Assembly: GCA_015680685.1 (NCBI GenBank)
Contig: MNCI01028378.1
Coordinates: 131,685 to 151,833, forward strand
Origin: Gnetum montanum
Lineage: Eukaryota; Streptophyta; Gnetopsida; Gnetales; Gnetaceae
Length of the DNA: 20,149 nucleotides
Direction: 5' to 3'
The notes beneath the pieces were generated by a model. It was given only the letters and a program-made list of their open reading frames with translations, had not been told where the DNA came from and did no database searches. Shown one piece after another: positions 9,887 through 18,776 of the stretch (within the stretch, counting starts at the first letter, position 1; the number at the start of each line of letters is the position of its first letter). A program made the position numbers and the translations under genes.

Positions 9887-9940
9887 ACGCATAGGACATG
9901 GGATAGTCCCTTCTACACATAGGACATGGGACAGTACCTA
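9887..9940. repeat. 28-bp tandem duplication
   Basis: Unit 1 (9887-9914) is acgcataggacatgggatag plus 8 bases; unit 2 starts at 9915 as acacataggacatgggacag. The period is exactly 28. It lies about 35 bases before a TATA box, as promoter-proximal repeats in plant LTRs often do (inference). Confidence 0.65.
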
Positions 9941-9971
9941 GGAGGATGACATGTCCTTCACTTCAAAAGAG

Positions 9972-9979
9972 TATAAATA
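9972..9979 (+). promoter_or_regulatory. candidate TATA box
   Basis: TATAAATA in the context gagtataaataagag is a strong match to the plant TATA consensus and follows the 28-bp duplication. As at 445 and 3186, palindromic GCTATGCT repeats are found several hundred bases downstream, so this may be a third LTR/promoter remnant on the plus strand. Confidence 0.45.
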
Positions 9980-10734
9980 AGAGTTCTATCATAGTCAACC
10001 TATCATTTTCAAAAGTTGAAACAAATAATTACCAAGCATAGCATGGCTAAAGTGAAGGGAGTGAGAGTGTAGTGATAGAAAAGAGGAGGCCAAAGCATAG
10101 CAAAGAGAAATAGGAAAGCAAAAGCATAACCCTTCAACCATGATGCACTGTAGTAAATAACAACACCCTAGCCTCACCAACATGTATGAAGGAGAATGCA
10201 CATTGAGGCACCTTCCTAGGGCATGCATAAAGGATTGAAGGGAGATGTCATTAGTAAGGTAAGGCACTATGCTCTACCCTTGTGATTTATTTCTTTTATT
10301 TATTCACCTTGGGATTTTAGGATTTTTAGGACAACCTACCCTGGGTAGGGACCACCACCACCACTGCTATTGTAGCTAGCATGAGCCATGGCTAAGAGAG
10401 GGACTGCACGTAGTGGATTTTTGTGGGTTTCTAGGTTTGGATGCGAGGGTTTGTGTACCATGCATGATGTGGTACAATGGTTTTCTACATGCCACATGTG
10501 ACACGGAATAGGGATTTTTAGCATCCCACGCATGACACGGGATAGGGTCGAAATGGTTTGTGCACACACACATTTTTTTTTCTTTTTGCTTATTTTTAGC
10601 TGCAATTGATGTAGCTTGAAGACAAATACAGAGCATAATGGTCTAGGTAGGACAACTACAAGGGTCATAGCTATCATGCCTAGGTACATTTCTGAGAGCA
10701 TGACAAAAAATGTTAGAAAAATTTTGATTTTTGA

Positions 10735-11040
10735 GTGTTATGACCTATAGGCAGCGTAATCAATAGTTCAAAATTTTTCAATGTTTTCAAGTGTTATGCT
10801 CTGTGGGGAGAAAAGTTTTGCAATTGTTATGCTCTATGGGTAGTGTAACCAACACTTGAAAAATGTTTACCATTGTTAAGCTCTATAGGGAGCATAGCCA
10901 ACAATTAGAAAAAATTTTAAAATTTTTTGAGGGTTACACTCTATGGGGAGTGAAACCAACAATTAGAAAATTTTTTGATATTTTCAAATTTATAAAATTT
11001 GTAAATGTAAAATGTAGATGTTAGTGTTATGCCCCATTGG
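10735..11040. repeat. decayed GCTATGCTC tandem units
   Basis: About five irregular units read like gttatgctctatggggagcat, each followed by a ccaacaattagaaaattttt-type spacer, at about 10738, 10793, 10828, 10875 and 10925, with a last fragment near 11025. Word content and plus-strand orientation match the 3300-4320 cluster. Unit length is about 45-60 bases. Confidence 0.65.
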
Positions 11041-12003
11041 GAAATAAGCACATCAAATGGGTATGCTGATGTTCCTTTCCCATGGGGCTTGTTGGGGAAA
11101 TTAAAATTTTTACTAATATGTTAAGTCTATTTTTTATGAATTCTTTTAATTTTTTGTATCCAAAGCTAACATTCCCCTCTTGCTGCAATTGTGTCCATAG
11201 GGTACTATTGAGATCCATCCTCATCATGGTTGAATTGGTGGGTATCTTGTGTTGCATGAGTGAACCTATGTCAAACATACCAACACCAAACACACATGTT
11301 TGTTACCAGGTGGTATGGTTCTAGTCAAGAGAACAAGAATTCCTGGAACTTTTGCTCTACCACTTTAGTATGATGATATGGTTACACTTAGTAGTGGAAG
11401 TAGCTAGTGTCATAATGAAAATGTTGTTTCCTGGTGTAAACCGAGGTATCCTAAGGTTTATATCTAATGAGCCTGCTAGTGATGAAGGAGTAGGGAGTTT
11501 AGGCCAAGGCCATAGGGGCCTTAAGCATTTTTCCACGATCTAGGAAATGCCAAAATTCCAATGCTACAATAAGACCAACATACTATTCATTGCCTAATGC
11601 ACACATACCCTTTTCTAGAACCCACTTGGTATAGTGTATTGTGCTACATGTTGAGTCCTTTTATGATTTCTTACACTATCCATTTGATTATGACTCATAT
11701 TAACATGCTAACCACTCATTTCCATTACTAGTTTTACCATTGACACACATGGCCAACACGATGAGGAGGGGACCTTAAACTTGACTCTCACTATCCTATA
11801 AAAATTCTTATCTTTTGAGAATGTTCACGTAGTGGTGATTGGGTAGATTGGGGTAGACTTAGCAAAACTCCCCCATTGATAATCTAAGGCTTATGAGAGG
11901 TGTCAAGCCCTTGGCTAGTTAGATGCTAAGTGGGTGACCAACATACTGATCATGGAAAAGGTTTTAATGCCATCACCTCCATCTCGCACACCATTTTTGC
12001 CAC

Positions 12004-12084
12004 GTGAGTGGTGTATCATTCATTTTTTATGTGCTATCTGCTTTACTTTTCTCATGTTGCTAACTCTACTTTTGACTATTGTAG
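12004..12084 (+). other. probable spliceosomal intron (81 bp)
   Basis: A consensus donor GTGAGT follows ccatttttgccac, and a pyrimidine-rich stretch ends in ttgtag. The length is a multiple of three, so the frame reads through, but the translation of the interval is a hydrophobic Phe/Leu/Cys/Ile run typical of T-rich intron DNA. Splicing joins the flanks in frame (phase 1). Confidence 0.6.
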
Positions 12085-13436
12085 CTACGATTAAGTCAAG
12101 AGAAGTCACGGTGGTCGCAACAAGCTATACTAAGGTTACTCTCATTATGAAATATGGTGAAGTTGAAAGTTCATAATGTTGGTTGTGCTATGATGCACTA
12201 GTGGAGATAACCAAGAAGCTTCAACATGCTAGGCTAATGGACATTTTCTTGGCCATTATCCCAAGTATCCTAGTGGCCGAGATGATTGCCATCATTGACT
12301 CCTTTAGTGAGAACACTGATCACTTCATGACGTAGGCCTGTGGTGTGCAGGTGACCTTTGACATCACAAATGAATTCTTTGCAGACCTCTTCAACATCCC
12401 CTCTGAGGATCCACCAGTTATAGAAAAGACTAACAAAGACTTAGACCATAGAGGGGACATTGAGAACTATCTAGGCACGTCTAATTCTTGCAAAGGAATT
12501 CAAGTCAAAGAAGTAAGGCTCCTTGTGGTTGATCACCTCTATCTAGTCTTTCATGCATGTGCATTCCCAAAGCTACTCTTCCAAGGGAATATTCTCATGG
12601 TGGAACAAGCTTGGATAATGAGAGACGTGAGAGAGGAGGGCACAAGGTACAACTAGGCCTCTTACCTCGTCAGTAGCTTGTGTGCCAAAATTATGAGATT
12701 ATGCCACAACCTCCAAGCGAGGTTGCATATGCACTTTGCATTCTTCGCTGCATGCCTACAAAGATTCATGGAGTTTTTAATGGTGTATGAGGATGAATGG
12801 TGGGTGGTGCAAGACTACAGGAAAATTTCCAAGTCATGGATTTATCACCTGTTCAACACTACTCAAGCATAGGATCCTCCAAGGAAATCAATGAGTCATT
12901 TCCATAATGGCTAGAGGCAACCTATGACAATCTCACAACACATGTGATAGTGTAAGAGAGGCCCCACTAGCCAACACTATAAATGTAGTGATAGGAACAC
13001 AACTCATTGCTAAGGTAGTGGGATCATCTAGAACAAATATTAAGAAACCACATCCCATGAAGAAGCCCATGAGTGAAGTAGAGGAAAGTGGTAGAATGGT
13101 AGGGTTTAAGCTTTATGATGTGTGCTCAAGAATTGCAAATGAGTATGAATTATTGGATGCTGCTATCATATGTCATGATATAGTATGCTCATTCTAATCC
13201 TAACATTTGTGATGTAGGCAAAAGGGCCCCTACGGTAGTAGCAGAGCCCATAGAGGATGATGTGCCACCTCAAACTGAGGGACAAGTACTAGATGAATAG
13301 GAATGAGAAGTTGTAGAGGTGCTATAGCAACTTGAGAAAGAAGGGTTACTATAGTTTGATGGGGGTAAGTTTGAAAATTTCTTTGATGGAATGCAGATGG
13401 GTGATCCTCCTATTCTCACATCTGAGGGCTTGTTGG

Positions 13437-13527
13437 GTAGGGGCTTTGCACTGCCATCCTTTTTTGAGCCCTTACCCCCTTGGCTTTTTGTTGTTTGATA
13501 GTTACTAATTGTGTTTTGTTACATCAG
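13437..13527 (+). other. probable intron, acceptor clear and donor tentative
   Basis: The acceptor is ttacatcag, preceded about 20 bases upstream by ttactaatt, a good plant branch-point match. The exon after it reads cleanly as SVSIEHPMSTSTFRMRPW and beyond. The donor gtaggg at 13437 is a weak choice, because the coding frame may continue to about 13485. Confidence 0.4.
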
Positions 13528-13664
13528 CTAGTGTTTCCATTGAGCACCCAATGTCCACATCTACCTTTCGCATGCGACCATGGATGAAGGCTCCTGATAA
13601 TTTTTCCTTTATGCAAGGCTTGATGGATGACATGATGGACCATATACAACAAATGTATCTTGAG

Positions 13665-13752
13665 ATTAGTATCTCTATATTTATCTATTTTTCTATGCCA
13701 ATTTACTACATGGTTCACGACTAATTTTTCTTTGCTTATTATGTGATAATAG
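13665..13752 (+). other. probable intron
   Basis: The T-rich interval runs from a GTATCT donor (13665 or 13679; both fit) to the acceptor gataatag at 13752, with a gactaattt branch-point candidate about 25 bases upstream. Coding-like sequence lies on both sides (MQGLMDDMMDHIQQM before it, and VDVVLEFPFEVEKV after it in one frame). Confidence 0.45.
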
Positions 13753-14568
13753 GCTCCTAGCATCAATGGGATCCAAATAGGATGGCTCTAGTTGATGTTG
13801 TGCTTGAGTTTCCCTTTGAGGTGGAGAAAGTGCCTCACCATATGTATAGGCAAGAAAATACACACTCTCATTTGTGAGAGCATTGTGGGAGTGTAGGTGC
13901 ATTAATGAGCACCTATGGAAATGGGTGCATTAACTCCAAGAGAGGGGGCAAGCCAGGATGCAAAATTGGAGGACCTATAGTCCCATTATGACTTCTTGGT
14001 GGCATGTGACAAACTAGACCATACCTGGTGCATAGCTAAAGTTAACTATGCTAGGTATTGGTCAATCATTTAGGGCAAGAATGAGGCTACCCATGAGGTA
14101 ATCGATCAATAGTTGCAAATCGACCTATTAGTAATAAAAAACCAAGACTGGAAGGATTATACTGCAAAATTGTATCAATGTGTTCAGACTCAAAAGAATC
14201 ATAAGAACCACTATAAGTAGAAACACGAGGCATACCTTAAAAGGTACAAAGATGAGTTTGTGAAGCATCATTGTTGAGACATATTTCTTAATGCAATTGG
14301 CACAAGATAGGCTTATGAACTATTTTCCAGTAATGTAGTGGTGAGTGGAACCCTAGAGAAACACATTGTTGTACCTTTGAGAGAGTTTACTTCTACTAGG
14401 CTTTTGTTGAGACTACCCTCATGGATAGCTATGAAGAAAGGGAAGACCCTTCTAGGTATTAACCTTAGCAAGGAGGGTTAGACACATCTATTAGAGGAGA
14501 AAATACTCCAATGATTGGAGGTGGGCCTTGATAGAATGCCCCTAGACATGGATGCAAGTCCTTCTCAA

Positions 14569-14649
14569 GTTGGTCTAGTTTGGATTATTTTTATTTAATT
14601 TATCATAATGTTGCATGGTAATTTATTGTTTTATTTTTCTTTAACATAG
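14569..14649 (+). other. probable intron (81 bp)
   Basis: The donor is GTTGGT after ccttctcaa and the acceptor is ttaacatag. The interval is very T-rich. Joining at phase 0 continues the upstream frame into VLGNGVGPSGVAEEEKEEEP, whose only internal stop is one TAG at a probable former CAG, then to TAA. This frame continuity supports a real intron. Confidence 0.6.
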
Positions 14650-14736
14650 GTTCTAGGAAATGGCGTAGGACCTAGTGGAGTAGCAGAGGAAGAGAAAGAA
14701 GAAGAACCTTAGCTCCCACCGAACACTGCTAGCTAA

Positions 14737-14862
14737 GTAGCCTAGAATGTAGCCCTGCTATTGGGCAATTTTTTATTTTTGGAAATTTTTTTGTCTTGTT
14801 TTGAATGTAAACTTCAATTATATATTTTATTGATAATGTAATTGGAATGTTATTATTATTCC
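14737..14862 (+). other. probable 3' UTR of the decayed gene
   Basis: The A/T-rich segment after the TAA contains ttgtcttgttttgaatgtaa and tattttattgataatgtaa, which resemble plant polyadenylation control sequence. It is cut at 14863 by the younger retroelement. No target-site duplication can be checked because the element's right end is outside the window. Confidence 0.4.
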
Positions 14863-15140
14863 TGTAGCGACAGAAAACGTCGGCAGCTGGAAATACCGAC
14901 CGAGATTCCGCGTATACAGTTTTAACCACGGATCCGCGCAAGGGCTATGCTAGAAAAAGCAAATCCGCAGCGCCCTGAACGGTCTTGTCGATCAGACAGG
15001 GACTTACGGGTCAGTAAAAACGATGAAAATTACGTAGAAAGAAAACGATCTGGTTCGAGGAGTCGTAAAATGAGGGGAAAACGATGTAGATGGATTACAA
15101 TGGTGATAATGCTAAACACGATAAAAGGAGGCTGACATAA
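14863..15140 (+). repeat. 5' LTR-like piece of the younger element
   Basis: The segment starts with TGTAGCGACAGAAAACGTCG exactly where base composition flips from CpG-poor to CpG-rich. Its first ~150 bases match 2508-2650. After about 275 bases the sequence changes directly into RT at tatgaggatatgcct (YEDMPGLDP), so the rest of the LTR, the primer-binding site, gag, protease and the start of RT are missing. I infer an internal deletion in this copy. A clear LTR end (CA) or tRNA-complementary site was not found. Confidence 0.6.
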
Positions 15141-15149
15141 TATGAGGAT

Positions 15150-16442
15150 ATGCCTGGGCTAGATCCTAGGTTAATCCAGCATAACATTATCTTGGATCCA
15201 CAGATTAAAGCGGTTAGGCAAAAGGCACGTAAAATCAAACCAGAGATCGCGCTGGCGGTGCGTGATGAAATCACCAAGCTGTACCAAGCTGGTTTCATCC
15301 GCACGGTTGATTACTCAGATTGGGTATCTAACATTGTAGTCGTGCTGAAGAAGACCGGGAGTATACGCATATGCATAGACCTCCGAGATTTGAATAAGGC
15401 CACAATCAAGGATAACTTCCCGTTGCCGAGTATCGACCAGCTAGTGGATACAACAGCTGGGCATGCGCTTCTGTCCTTCATGGATGGCTTTTTAGGCTAT
15501 AACCAGATTCGCATTAACCCAGAACATCAACTGACCACGACGTTCATGACGCCCTGGGGCACCTTTTGCTACACCATGATGCCTTTTGGCCTGAAGAATG
15601 CCGGGGCAACGTACCAACGGGCCATGACATACATCTTCAGTGATTACATCCTAGGAAGGCTGAATGATTACGTAGAAGACATAGCTATGAAGTCTTTGAA
15701 GTCGGAAGATCATTCAGAGGACCTGGAGTTAGTCCTTAAAAGATGTTCCACACATGAGCTCCGGCTTAACCCAAAGAAGTGCGTATTCGAAGTCAAAACC
15801 GAGGGCATGCTAGGGTTTGTGGTATCGGAAACTAGCATACGAGTTGACCCTGACAAGGTCAAAGCCATTGTCGAGTTAACACCTCCCACAGACCTCAAGC
15901 AATTACGCGGGTTGCAGGGACGCTTACAGTTTATACGCCGGTTCATTTCGAGGTTAACCGACAAGTTACACCCTATGCAACACTTGCTGAAAAAGGGGGT
16001 TAATTTCGAATGGACCGACGATTGCCAGCGTGTGTTTGATAGTTTAAAACAAGAACTGCAACATTTGCCGACGGTTTTCCCGCCACAAAGGGATTTGCCT
16101 TTTTTCATTTACCTCGCTACTTCGGACGTGGTAATAGCAGCGTTACTTTGTCAAAAAAGGGATGATGGGTCGGAAATGCCCATCTACTACTTGAGCCACG
16201 CTCTATGTGCGTACGAGACGAGATACAACGACGTCGAGCGTAATTGCTTAGCATTAGTTTTTACGCTTAAGAAATGTAGGCATTATCTTTTTCGTAGTCA
16301 AGTTAACGTCATCTGTAAAAACAACATCCTTAGAGCCATTACGCATAGCTTATACGAGAGTAGTAAAATAGCTCGCTGGAAGGCTATCACGGCAGAATTC
16401 AATCTGCATTATATTGGCCAATCATCCAGAAAGGCCAAGTGA
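15150..16442 (+). pseudogene. RT plus first RNase H of the younger pol
   Basis: 430-codon open stretch. RT synthesises element cDNA from RNA. Residue landmarks: MPGLDPRLIQ (1-10), VSNIVVV (59-65), RICIDLRDLNKA (73-84), FMDGFLGYNQIRIN (110-123, catalytic Asp112), FMTPWGTFCYTMMPFGLKNA (132-151), YVED (174-177) and LRGLQGRLQFIRRF (252-265). The family box is YxDD; here the first of the two Asp is Glu. RNase H spans about 305-425 with ATSD (323-326), YYLSHAL and ALVFTLKKCRHYLF. The later Asp position reads CKNN (389-392), so this RNase H looks inactive. ATG 15150 is simply the first Met after the deletion junction; homology begins at 15141. The frame is lost at about residue 426 by an indel, not a natural end. 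Confidence 0.92.
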
Positions 16443-16947
16443 TAGCTGACTAGTTAATAACTTCACCGATTAACAATCACGCAACCATAGAGCTAGAGTT
16501 CCCGGACGAACATGTACATAGCCTAAGCCCTGTCTCAACAGGCCTCGAAGCAACGTTATATTTCGACGGAGCTTCCACTGCAAAAGGTGGCAGTGCTGCC
16601 ACTATTCTTACGCTATCGCCTGAGGATGTGCGTCTACACGCTTATCGATTGACCTTCCCTTGTACGAACAATGTGGCAGAGTACGAGGGGCTCCTCAGGG
16701 GATTACTAACTGCAGGTGAACTTGATGTTCAACACCTGGCAGTTAGGGGCGATTCGATGCTTGTCATAAATCAAATCACTAGAGTCTACGCCTGCAAGGC
16801 TATACATCTGCAGCCTTATTGCGATCAGGCTAAAGATATTCTGAGGCGATTTATGACCTTCAACGCCCAACACGTCCCACGGACTGACAACACGCTGGCC
16901 GACGCACTGGCCACCCTGGCTTTACACGTGCCTTCACACCTGTTTAA
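16430..16947 (+). pseudogene. archaeal-type RNase H domain (aRNH)
   Basis: After the frameshift the pol continues as KGQVIAD, hits TAG 16451-16453 (Q expected), then resumes LITSPINN. The aRNH core carries all expected acidic residues: Asp in YFDGAS (16565-16567), Glu in NNVAEYEG (16679-16681), Asp in RGDSML (16751-16753) and Asp in LADALA (16901-16903). RNase H removes the RNA strand after cDNA synthesis. With the first RNase H degenerate, this domain is probably the active one in the family, as proposed for Tat elements. The ATG at 16628 lies within the domain and is not a real start. Confidence 0.88.
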
Positions 16948-17809
16948 CACCTACCCTGCATTGATTACAGACTGCGCAGACCCTATCATTCAAGCAGCAC
17001 AAATCTCCTCTCTTCTCGAGGAAATCACGCCTGAATGGTACGATAATATCAAAACTTATCTTTTACAGGATGAGCTGCCATCTACATTAACGCACGCACA
17101 GAAAGACGCAATCTGTAAGCAGGCTAGGCAATACGTCATCATCAGAGAAAGCACTCTCTGTAGATGCTCCTTTGATGGCGTGCTGCTTACCTGCGTTGAC
17201 AAAGACCAAGCGCAACACATAGTCGGCGAAGTTCACGAGGGACTGTGTGGCGGCCACGTAGCACCAAGGGCTATGGTCCTAAAAATCCAACGCTTAGGAT
17301 ACTACTGGCCACGCATGGAACGGGACTGCCTGACAAAGGTTAAAACTTGTGACACGTGTCAGCGTCATGCAAACCTCATCCACGTGTCGCCCACAGAATT
17401 GCATACAACGCAGATAACATGGCCATTTCAGCGATGGGGACTGGACATCATAGGACCCATCACGCCAAAATCTTCTGCAGGGCATAGCTTCATTATTACC
17501 GCTACTGAGTACTTTACGAAGTGGGTAGAAGCTGTCCCCCTGCGGAAAATCACATCCCAACAGGTTTGCCATTTTATCTTGGACAACATAGTAACCAGAT
17601 TTGGTCTCCCAATGACTATTGTGACTGACAATGGGCCACAGTTTAGTAGCGCGGATACCAAATCCTTCTGTGACAACCTAGGCATTAGACAGTCTTTTTC
17701 CTCTCCCTATTACCCGCAGGCGAATGGTCAAGCTGAAGCATCAAACAAAATAGTCATCAATCTGCTCAAGAAAATGCTCGACGGCAACAAAAGGCGGTGG
17801 CACGAATAG
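16948..17809 (+). pseudogene. integrase, zinc-binding and catalytic core
   Basis: Integrase inserts the cDNA into chromosomes. The HHCC zinc-binding module is complete: His 17234, His 17255, Cys 17348 and Cys 17357 (first base of each codon), within VHEGLCGGH and CDTCQRH. The catalytic triad is intact: Asp in GLDIIGPI (17444), Asp in VTDNGPQF (17627) and Glu in NGQAEASNK (17735). The last two are separated by 35 residues, the classic DD35E spacing. The region between aRNH and integrase (about 16948-17220) is a linker without recognised motifs. The frame is interrupted by TAG 17807-17809, directly before the conserved LWAYRTT block. Confidence 0.92.
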
Positions 17810-18277
17810 ATCCTCTATGTGCTATGGGCATACCGTACTACATGTAGGACAGCTACAGGTAGTACGCCCTATAGCCTGGGGTACGGGTCTGAAGCAGTGC
17901 TGCCTCTCGAGTTGCAAATCCCTTCTCTGAGAATGGTCCTCTCCGCGGTTATAAATGAGGCTCAACACACCGAGTCTCGAATCGCAGATCTGGATTCAGT
18001 AGAAGAGAAGCGGATACAGGCTCTTGACACGATTGAAAAATATCAGGACAAACAGCGCCAGAAACATCGCCACAACCTTCAACAGCGCATGATCAAGAAA
18101 GGAGATCTTGTTCTCAAGGCTGTGCGTGAACCAGTAGGCAAGTTCTCTGCAAACTGGGAAGGCCCTTTCTTGGTGGTCGACACATATGGCAACGGAGCAT
18201 TCAAATTGACAGACGTCAATGGCAACGAATTAGCAAACCCTGTAAATCATGTATACTTAAAGCGGTATTTCATCTAG
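17810..18277 (+). pseudogene. integrase C-terminal module
   Basis: This continues in the same frame after TAG 17807, so the stop is a mutation rather than a gene boundary. It begins ILYVLWAYRTTCRTATGSTP and GYGSEAVLPLE, typical of the end of the plant gypsy integrase core, then a charged helical stretch (EEKRIQALDTIEKYQDKQRQ), then the GPY/F-type module (NWEGPFLVVDTYGNGAFKL). It ends at VNHVYLKRYFI and TAG 18275-18277. No chromodomain follows. The tandem array starts 39 bases downstream. Confidence 0.92.
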
Positions 18278-18315
18278 CAGCATCTACGGCGTCGACAGCA
18301 GGTATGGTAGTACTC

Positions 18316-18776
18316 GTCCGCTATGACGTAAAACTGGCACCAGACGTCCGCTACGACGTAAAACTGGCACTGATCGTCCGCCACGACGTAAAACTGGCAT
18401 GCCTTGCACGCGTCCGCCATGACGCTAAACTGGCAGGTGGTAACCGTTCGCTACGACGTAAAACTGGCAATGTTGTACAGGTCTGCCAAGACGAAAAACT
18501 GGCATCTTTTGCATGCGTCCGCCACGATGCTAAACTGGCACAGGTAAGTAGCCTTCTGCTGAGACGTAAAACCAGCGCAGATCTTTCCCTGGGTCATGAC
18601 GCGAAACTGACACCCACAGCACGGTCTGCTGAGACCATAAATCAGACATACCATCGTCCGCTATGACATAAAACTAGCGCCTCTCGGTCTGCCCGGACTT
18701 TAAACTGGGACCATGGTCTGCTAGGATTTAAAACCAGTAACGGCAGTCTACCGGGACTTAAAACTGGGATGTACAG
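18316..18776 (+). repeat. tandem array, about 14 units of 29-41 bp (younger copy)
   Basis: Units begin gtcYgc and share gtccgctatgacgtaaaact plus ggc, followed by a variable linker. The first three (18316, 18346, 18376) are nearly identical. The later ones drift towards gtctgcccggactttaaactggg. Unit lengths vary (30, 30, 36, 34, 35 and so on), unlike a CRISPR array. Several units contain TGACGTAA or CGACGTAA, an ACGT-core sequence resembling bZIP-type sites (inference). The same family of units follows integrase in the old copy, so the array travels with the element. Confidence 0.88.

Larger units (their letters stand above)
9723..11951. other. AT-rich non-coding interval
   Basis: I recognise no protein gene in this interval. 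It holds a 28-bp tandem duplication, a TATA-like box, a short ccaccaccacc run near 10349, CATGTGACACGG-type words near 10485-10545 that echo the 9887-9940 duplication, and a palindromic repeat cluster at 10735-11040. Open stretches of 63-121 codons occur on both strands, but they overlap each other and have no recognisable family. The base composition matches the old, CpG-poor parts of the window. Confidence 0.5.
11952..14736 (+). pseudogene. decayed multi-exon gene, product not recognised
   Basis: A long stretch of coding-like sequence is visible despite many stops. It starts from ATG 11952 (MEKVLMPSPPSRTPFLP) and has GT-AG intron candidates at 12004-12084, about 13437-13527, about 13665-13752 and 14569-14649. 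Exon 2 holds a long frame from 12085 to about 12870, including VTFDITNEFFADLFNIPSED, stopped only by TAA/TAG codons. From about 13990 to 14568 one frame runs without any indel for about 190 codons, and all seven stops are TAG or TGA explainable by CAG, CGA or TGG decay. The last exon is acidic (VAEEEKEEEP) and ends at TAA 14734. The protein may have exceeded 700 residues. No catalytic or zinc-knuckle motif is seen. It could be a gag-like ORF of a plant repeat family or a decayed multicopy host gene; I cannot tell which. Confidence 0.6.
15141..18277 (+). pseudogene. younger Tat-like Ty3/gypsy pol, nearly complete
   Basis: This pol fragment carries RT, RNase H, archaeal-type RNase H and integrase in one transcription direction, with only three disabling changes. 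There is a one-base frameshift near 16424-16431, a TAG at 16451-16453 and a TAG at 17807-17809; both stops fit CAG-to-TAG change. The domain order with a second RNase H, and the lack of a chromodomain, are hallmarks of the plant Tat lineage. It is 5'-truncated at RT. Its CpG-rich composition differs sharply from the left flank. Compared with the old minus-strand copy it is the same family and clearly more recent. It would need another element's proteins to move. Confidence 0.93.

Noticed and set aside
10336-10701. 121-codon minus-strand frame and a nested 86-codon frame.
   Set aside because: Low-complexity stretches (Lys run, Gly run) and repeated CATGTGACACGG words create them. No family resemblance and no support on either side.
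11027-11543. Frames of 63-88 codons on both strands as possible gag fragments.
   Set aside because: No zinc knuckle or gag motif, and the two strands compete. Not supportable beyond non-coding.
15095-16108. Minus-strand open frames over the young RT (69 and 132 codons).
   Set aside because: Shadows of the plus-strand RT frame, which carries all the conserved motifs.
18304-18666. Open frame of 120 codons through the tandem array, with repeated RxDxKLA-like peptides.
   Set aside because: Unit lengths are not all multiples of three, so the peptide repeat drifts between frames. The old copy's array has no matching frame. The openness follows from the repeat sequence.
18316-18776. Possible CRISPR array.
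   Set aside because: Units diverge, linkers are 6-18 bases of irregular length, there are no cas genes, and the surroundings are a plant retroelement.
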